Assembly (NCBI RefSeq): GCF_963676685.1
Contig: NC_092354.1
Coordinates: 13,894,746 to 13,958,745, forward strand
Direction: 5' to 3'
Source: Mytilus edulis
Taxonomy: Eukaryota > Mollusca > Bivalvia > Mytilida > Mytilidae
DNA length: 64,000 nucleotides
Shown here: positions 58,684-64,000 of the stretch, piece after piece
Numbering within the stretch: position 1 is the first letter of the stretch
Layout: the number at the start of each line of letters is the position of its first letter
The notes under the pieces: model-generated
What the model saw: only the letters and a program-made list of their open reading frames with translations
Database searches by the model: none
What the model was told of the DNA's origin: nothing
Position numbers and translations under genes: made by a program

Positions 58684-59052
58684 TTTACAAAAAACACCTC
58701 GTCGTCCATTTAAAAGTGTATACCACCGGGTTTTACCCTTATTCGCTAATAACTGATCAGGAAACTTTTCCTTGTAGCATTTGCAATGCATCTCATGAAC
58801 TGAGGTTGAAAAGAGATATACTAATCAAACTACCAATGGAGGATAATTGGTTTGATGGCAGTTTGAAAGAAATGTACCATCAAATGCTACATTTAACAAT
58901 AAGTGAAATAAAAAAAAAATGATTTTTCATGTAGAAACTGGAGTACTATGCAATGTTCAATATTTAGCCAAAAGGATTATTGAAAAAGATGAGTTCCAGT
59001 TTAGAATGGGAGAAAAAGTACATGATACTATTTTAGATCTATTATTTGAAAG
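58684..59052 (+). CDS. Exon alpha, copy 4
   Basis: 369 nt, A10; ELRLKRD. Its downstream beta exon (from 59317) has four instead of two 12-bp 'acatcaaagaaa' units. Confidence 0.55.
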
Positions 59053-59791
59053 GTTAGCTTTTACAAATTAAGTTTCCCTTGAACAATCTAACAAATCTTC
59101 CACTCTGTAACAAGATGATATATGTATATCACCTTCCACAATCATAACACTCTCTACACAAAACAACAAACACAAAATCAAAGTAGCAGCCATTTTTTCT
59201 TCCTTTTTTCTCGATTACGTATGATATCACGTGATTAAATATTTTAGTATAGTGTTGATTTTGGTAAAGTGATGATTTTAATTATTAAATAATTATTATC
59301 TCTTACCTTTTTTCAGAATATGGAAGTGGATTATAACACTAGTATTAGAAAAAAGAAAACATCAAAGAAAACATCAAAGAAAACATCAAAGAAAACATCA
59401 AAGAAAATCAATAGAATATGAATGTCTTAGAAGAAAACCAGGAACTTGTGTGATGTGTATATATGGGAACTTGTGTGCTATATACATATGAACTTAATTT
59501 GACTGTATAGATGTGTTTTATAAGAGTTAGATAAAATCTTTTCTACTAATAAATTATAAAAACACATATAAATTATTTTTTTCTTTTTCTTATTTGATGA
59601 TATAGTGGGAGTGTGTGATTTTGCGTTTGTTTGTTTGGTTTTGTTGTTGTTGTTTTTTTTAAGTAAAGTTTCACATAAGAACTAAGAAAAATTAAAAAGA
59701 TGTAAATATTTACATTCCTTAATAAAAAAATTTTTTTATTTTATAGTCGATATAAAATAAGACGTTGGTTGAATTCACAAGATAATTACAG

Positions 59792-60160
59792 TTTACAGAA
59801 AACACCTCGTCGTTCATTTAAAAGTGTATACCACCGGGTTTTACCCTTATTCGCTAATAACTGATCAGGAAACTTTTCCTTGTAGCATTTGCAATGCATC
59901 TCATGAACTGAGGTTGAAAAGAGATATACTAATCAAACTACCAATGGAGGATAATTGGTTTGATGGCAGTTTGAAAGAAATGTACCATCAAATGCTACAT
60001 TTAACAATAAGTGAAATAAAAAAAAAAAGATTTTTCATGTAGAAACTGGAGTACTATGCAATGTTCAATATTTAGCCAAAAGGATTATTGAAAAAGATGA
60101 GTTCCAGTTTAGAATGGGAGAAAAAGTACATGATACTATTTTAGATCTATTATTTGAAAG
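59792..60160 (+). CDS. Exon alpha, copy 5
   Basis: 369 nt; A11 followed by G where other copies have TG, giving KKKRFFM then stop. ELRLKRD. Confidence 0.55.
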
Positions 60161-60880
60161 GTTAGCTTTTACAAATTAAGTTTCCCTTGAACAATCTAAC
60201 AAATCTTCCACTCTGTAACAAGATGATATATGTATATCACCTTCCACAATCATAACACTCTCTACACAAAACAACAAACACAAAATCAAAGTAGCAGCCA
60301 TTTTTTCTTCCTTTTTTCTTGATTACGTATGATATCACGTGATTAAATATTTTAGTATAGTGTTGATTTTGGTAAAGTGATGATTTTAATTATTAAATAA
60401 TTATTTTCTCTTATCTTTTTTCAGAATATGGAAGTGGATTATAACACTAGTATTAGAAAAAAGAAAACATCAAAGAAAACATCAAAGAAAATCAAAAGAA
60501 TATGAATGTCTTAGAAGAAAACCAGGAACTTGTGTGATGTGTATATATGAGAACTTGTGTGATGTGTATATATGGGAACTTGTGTGGTATATACATATGA
60601 ACTTAATTTGACTGTAAAGATGTGTTTTATAAGAGTTAGATAAAATCTTTTCTACTAATAAATTATAAAAACACATGTAAATTATTCTTTTTTTTTCTTA
60701 TTTGATGATATAGTGGGAGTGTGTGATTTTGCGTTTGTTTGTTTGGTTTTTTTGTTGTTGTTTTTTTTAAGTAAAGTTTCACATAAGAACTAAGAAAAAT
60801 TTAAAAGATGTAAATATTTACGTTTTATTTTATAGTCGATATAAAATAAGACGGTGGTTGAATTCACAAGATAATTACAG

Positions 60881-61248
60881 TTTACAAAAAACACCTCGGC
60901 GTTCATTTAAAAGTGTATACCACCGGGTTTTACCCTTATTCGCTAATAACTGATCAGGAAACTTTTCCTTGTAGCATTTGCAATGCATCTCATGAACTGA
61001 GGTTGAAAAGAGATATACTAATCAAACTACCAATGGAGGATAATTGGTTTGATGGCAGTTTGAAAGAAATGTACCATCAAATGCTACATTTAACAATTAG
61101 TGAAATAAAAAAAAATGATTTTTCATGTAGAAACTGGAGTACTATGCAACGTTCAATATTTAGCCAAAAGGATTATTGAAAAAGATGAGTTCCAGTTTGG
61201 AATGGGAGAAAAAGTACATATTACTATTTTAGATCTATTATTTGAAAG
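60881..61248 (+). CDS. Exon alpha, copy 6 (last, no beta exon follows)
   Basis: 368 nt, A9; frame continues NDFSCRNW to a stop as in copy 1. Sequence leaves the repeat at about 61266. Confidence 0.55.
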
Positions 61249-61508
61249 GTTAGCTTTTACAAATTAAAAGTCTTGCAATAGGAAAACGTCGACGTTGTGA
61301 TCTTCTTAAGTTGGGTTGTTGTACATGTTCTATTTGCTATTGTGGTAATTGACGATGTTGTTGAGGTAAATTGTTGTTTTGTTTTTTTAAATTTTTCAGA
61401 TAATAATAACTTGTAGAATAGTTTCCAATCTTCTTCTTAAATTTTGATTTCCTCGTAAAAACACTTCCGAAACAGCTATTATTGTGACAATTATATATAT
61501 AGTCCAAT

Positions 61509-62029
61509 CTACAAAGAAGAAAACAAGTCATCTGAACTATCACGTTCAGAACTACAAGTATGAGATGCATTAAATATAAAGTGTTGTTGATTGTCTTGTG
61601 GTGGAATTTCAAGTCTTTCATGATACAGTTCATAAGATTCTGGTGTGTAGGCATGTAATCTACATCTCAATTCAAAATCTGGACTATTTGTAGGTTGCTG
61701 ACGTTCTTTTTTTATATTCTTCTACGGATGAAATATACAAAACCAATAACAGAACATACTTATGACACTGAAATCAAACAAATTATAGCACTCTTTTAAT
61801 TTTATATTAGAATACATTTACATTAGGGTTATATAAATTTTCATTTTCAATTGGATGATAATTTTTTTTTTAATGTGAACATAAAATTAAGTGAAAAAAA
61901 ATAATTAAGAAAAAATAATAAATTAGAAAAAAAAAATATGAAAATAAATGCGAATATAAATAAAGTCTCACCTATTGTAGAACTTATCACACTTGAAACC
62001 CATGCAGGTAATCCTTCTTTGCTAGATGT
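61509..62029 (-). CDS. 3' end of an unrecognised minus-strand gene, two exons
   Basis: Minus strand: exon 62029-61972 (acceptor 'tgttttag', donor 'gtgaga'; TSSKEGLPAWVSSVISSTI) and terminal exon 61721-61509 with a 71-codon open frame: KERQQPTNSPDFELRCRLHA, then ESYELYHERLEIPPQDNQQH, then CSSERDSSDDLFSSL and stop. Splicing gives phase 1, whereas the long frame is phase 0; removing one base from the seven-T run 61707-61713 joins them (EEYKKERQQP). No domain recognised. The Ser/Asp-rich tail suggests an intracellular regulated protein. The acceptor of the first exon lies only about 20 bp from a plus-strand acceptor (62059). Confidence 0.5.
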
Positions 62030-62059
62030 CTAAAACAAAAGATCATTTATTCATTTTAG

Positions 62060-62200
62060 GGAAGAAATATTTGCCATCATGTACAATGGAATGCCCACCC
62101 CCTAAACTTTAATACGTCAGAAGAAGGAGAAGAAGACGTACAAGATGAAGGATACATAGAAGAAGAAGAAGTGATAGTGGACGTCATATATGTTGAAGAG
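62060..62200 (+). CDS. Acidic exon, unrecognised, plus strand
   Basis: Acceptor 'cattttag', 47 open codons in phase 0 (GRNICHHVQWNAHPLNFNTS, then a Glu/Asp-rich run, then EVIVDVIYVEE) and a weak donor 'gtgctt'. The following candidate exon (from 62486) would stop at once in this phase (GAA TGA). It may be an upstream exon of the gene ending at 63522. Confidence 0.4.
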
Positions 62201-62636
62201 GTGCTTGTTTACAAAAACTTCTTCACATTATCAGTTTATTTGTATATAAATAATTGTAGTAACATGTAATTATAATCATGCTAAAGTATATGAAAATATA
62301 TATTTTCTTTAAATTATCAATTTCATACAAATACTTTTAATTCAATTTGAATATAATATCATAATACATGTAAAATAAAAAAATCTACTATACCCCTGAC
62401 ACAACTAGTAATTTAGCCATCATTAAAGGTGTAACGTATTAGATTCTAAAAATTTTGAATAATTTTCATTATTTCTATTTTGTAGGAATGATTGTGACCA
62501 ATTTAATGAAGACCAGACCAGACCAGACGAAAGATTACCGATTTTTTTTTCTTAAATAAATCTTAATATAATTTAAATGATTTGGTTATAATTTATTATT
62601 TTCAATGGCAATATATATATCATTGAAATTATTTAG

Positions 62637-63522
62637 AGCACAGGGGAAGTTTGGAGACAACCTGACGTAGGGATAAATAGCCACAACGGGAAAACATGGG
62701 TTCATTTGAGACAAACTGCAAGAAATGGGCAACAGAAAAGCTTCTCCATTAAGGCGGAAGAATACATCCAACCCATGAGGATGGTAGATGCCGGGGCAAT
62801 TAAATTGCTCGATGAAAGTTTTGAAAAACAGGTAAGCACATTACTTTCATTCATTATTGTTGAAATTCATGTTTATTGGATAAAATACCAATGAAGTCCT
62901 TCTTGTCTGCTTTAAAAAAATTAATACAAAGCGATTTGTGGTGTTGTTATAGAATCAACTCATTCCTTTTTTTTCGTTTTTTTATGTTTATTTATATAAG
63001 TTATGTTATGAAGATAACTTTTGATGGTCACAATTTAATGAGGTTAATAATTGCATCGCCATTATGATGAATAATGATAAAATATCTTGCTAAACGTCGT
63101 TTACGATGATAAAATGAATAGTGCTGTTTATTATTTAAGATCTATCGCAACCAAAAACGACGATAGCGGTTTATTGTTTAAGGTCTATTGCAATAAGGAT
63201 ATTTTGATGAATAACGATGAAATTCTAACTAAATTGGTGCTAACGATAGGTGCTTGTGACAAATTGTCTTAATGTTCGGAGATAAAGTCTTTTATTGAGA
63301 TGTCATATTTTTTCTGTTTTCACTGAAGAGTTCATCATGACACCAAACTCATTGTATTTTTTTTTTATTTAGAACAGTGTGAGAGTGCAGGAGGAAGAGG
63401 AAGCGTTCAGATGTCTGGAACAGCAGACCTCAGAGGAGAAGACTCAGCCACCTCAGAAGAAGAGGAAATTGCCAGTCAAGAGACTGGACTACGTGGACCT
63501 CTCGGACGACGAGAGGGATTGA
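62637..63522 (+). CDS. 3' end of a gene with PC4-like segment and nuclear-localisation-like tail
   Basis: Exon 62637-62831 (acceptor 'attatttag', donor 'gtaagc', 65 codons) and terminal exon 63373-63522 (acceptor 'tatttag', TGA), joined in phase 0. First exon: VGINSHNGKTWVHLRQTARN, then GQQKSFSIKAEEYIQPMRM, then DAGAIKLLDESFEKQ. The G-K-T-x-V-H-L-R strand followed by NG and a basic, Ser-containing strand resembles the ssDNA-binding PC4/p15 fold; this is a weak, by-eye likeness. Second exon: Glu-rich, then PQKKRKLPVKRLDYVDL (NLS-like) and SDDERD (CK2-like acidic end). A homologous but damaged segment lies at 63845-64000. The 5' part is not located. Confidence 0.6.
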
Positions 63523-63654
63523 GAGAAGTGTGTCTGGACAGGCAATGCATTTCAAGCACCATCAATATTTTAATTCGTACGCCAATATGCTCAAAGGTGT
63601 AATACTGTATACATAATTTGTACTGAACAAGTATAGATATATATATGTGTTAAG

Positions 63655-63790
63655 GGGCCAGCTTAAGGACGCCTCCGGGTGCGGGAATTTCTCGCTGTAT
63701 TAAAGACCTACTGTTGACATTCTAATGTTGTCTGTTCTATGGTCGGGTTGTTGTCTCTTTGACTCATTCCCTTTTTCTATTTTTAATTTG
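63655..63790 (+). repeat. Dispersed retroelement tail
   Basis: 'gtattaaagacctactgttg', 'gggttgttgtctctttgact', as at 45640-45740. Confidence 0.65.
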
Positions 63791-63794
63791 AATG

Positions 63795-64000
63795 CTACCT
63801 TAATGAACACGCTTATAACCATCAAATACGGTGATGCCATATTGAGAGCACAGGGGAAGTTCGGGGATATCCTAACTGTTGGTATCAGCGGTCACAAAGG
63901 GAAGACGTGTGTGGGGATATCCTAACTGTTGGTATCAACGGTCACAAAAGGAAGACGTGTGTGGATATAAGACAGAATACAAGGAATGGAAAAAAAAAGC
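63795..64000 (+). pseudogene. Second copy of the PC4-like exon, with 50-bp internal duplication (runs off right edge)
   Basis: Reads LITIKYGDAILRAQGKFGDI, then LTVGISGHKGKTCV, matching GINSHNGKTWV of 62637-62831 and starting from the same 'agagcacaggggaagtt' word. A direct 50-bp duplication (63863-63912, 63913-63962; two differences) shifts the frame; after it the reading DIRQNTRNG resumes. Compared with it, the first copy lacks one base near 'gacgtaggg', so one of the two is frame-shifted. Confidence 0.55.

Larger units (their letters stand above)
55428..61266 (+). repeat. Six-copy tandem array of a ~1.08-kb two-exon unit
   Basis: Units start ('gac ggtggttgaattcac') at 55428, 56515, 57595, 58653, 59761 and 60850; spacings 1087, 1080, 1058, 1108 and 1089. 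Each unit holds acceptor, exon alpha, donor 'gttagc', ~265-bp intron, acceptor 'tttttcag', exon beta, stop, and AATAAA (first at 56303-56308). Unit 6 ends right after alpha. Copies differ by a few substitutions, poly-A length, a 12-bp repeat (2 or 4 copies, four in unit 4) and a 25-bp repeat (lost in unit 3, doubled in unit 5). Very recent expansion. Confidence 0.92.

Overview
The window looks like nuclear DNA of a marine bivalve, most likely a mussel (Mytilus-like). It is AT-rich and intron-rich, has no bacterial-style gene packing, and is full of dispersed repeats of a type I associate with mussel genomes: a SINE-like unit containing 'gattgccaatgagacaac', and tandem-monomer elements ending in a GC hairpin plus 'ggtgagctaaaaa'. 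The species is inferred, not proven.

Layout. 1-4125 (minus) is one long composite reading frame cut by three single-base frame breaks: an acidic 24-residue repeat array, an OTU-type cysteine protease, an AT-hook-like basic segment and a transposase-like domain running off the left edge. 5708-6840 (minus) is a decayed YqaJ-nuclease/PHD-finger gene. 6861-7788 holds a large palindrome and a DIRS-type tyrosine recombinase fragment. 8725-16027 (plus) is the best host gene here: nine exons, about 475 residues, coiled coil, Ser/Thr/Pro/Gln-rich linker and C-terminal BEN domain. 20124-24739 (minus) is the 3' part of an unrecognised gene, with a possible extra exon at 25388-25507. Close by and divergent, 25752-26648 (plus) starts with a TATA box and a signal peptide but is broken in its second exon. 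27880-29830 is a truncated Penelope-like element with GIY-YIG endonuclease between inverted long repeats.

30-53 kb is almost entirely repeats: four copies of a Helitron/Helentron-like tandem-monomer element, TIR elements with intact target duplications, foldback elements, and three unusual arrays at 36.5-38.4 kb. 54126-55190 (minus) is the RNase H end of a non-LTR retrotransposon. 55428-61266 is a recent array of six ~1.08 kb units, each carrying splice-site-bounded exons and (five units) a stop codon and AATAAA signal. 61509-63522 holds exons on both strands: a minus-strand 3' end and a plus-strand gene end with a nuclear-localisation-like motif, followed by a second partial copy at the right edge.

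How it fits together: apart from the BEN gene and small exon groups, most coding sequence belongs to mobile elements or their domesticated or decayed relatives. Many reading-frame breaks fall in A/T homopolymers, so some 'pseudogenes' may be assembly errors. All exon structures were read by eye from splice sites and frame continuity.
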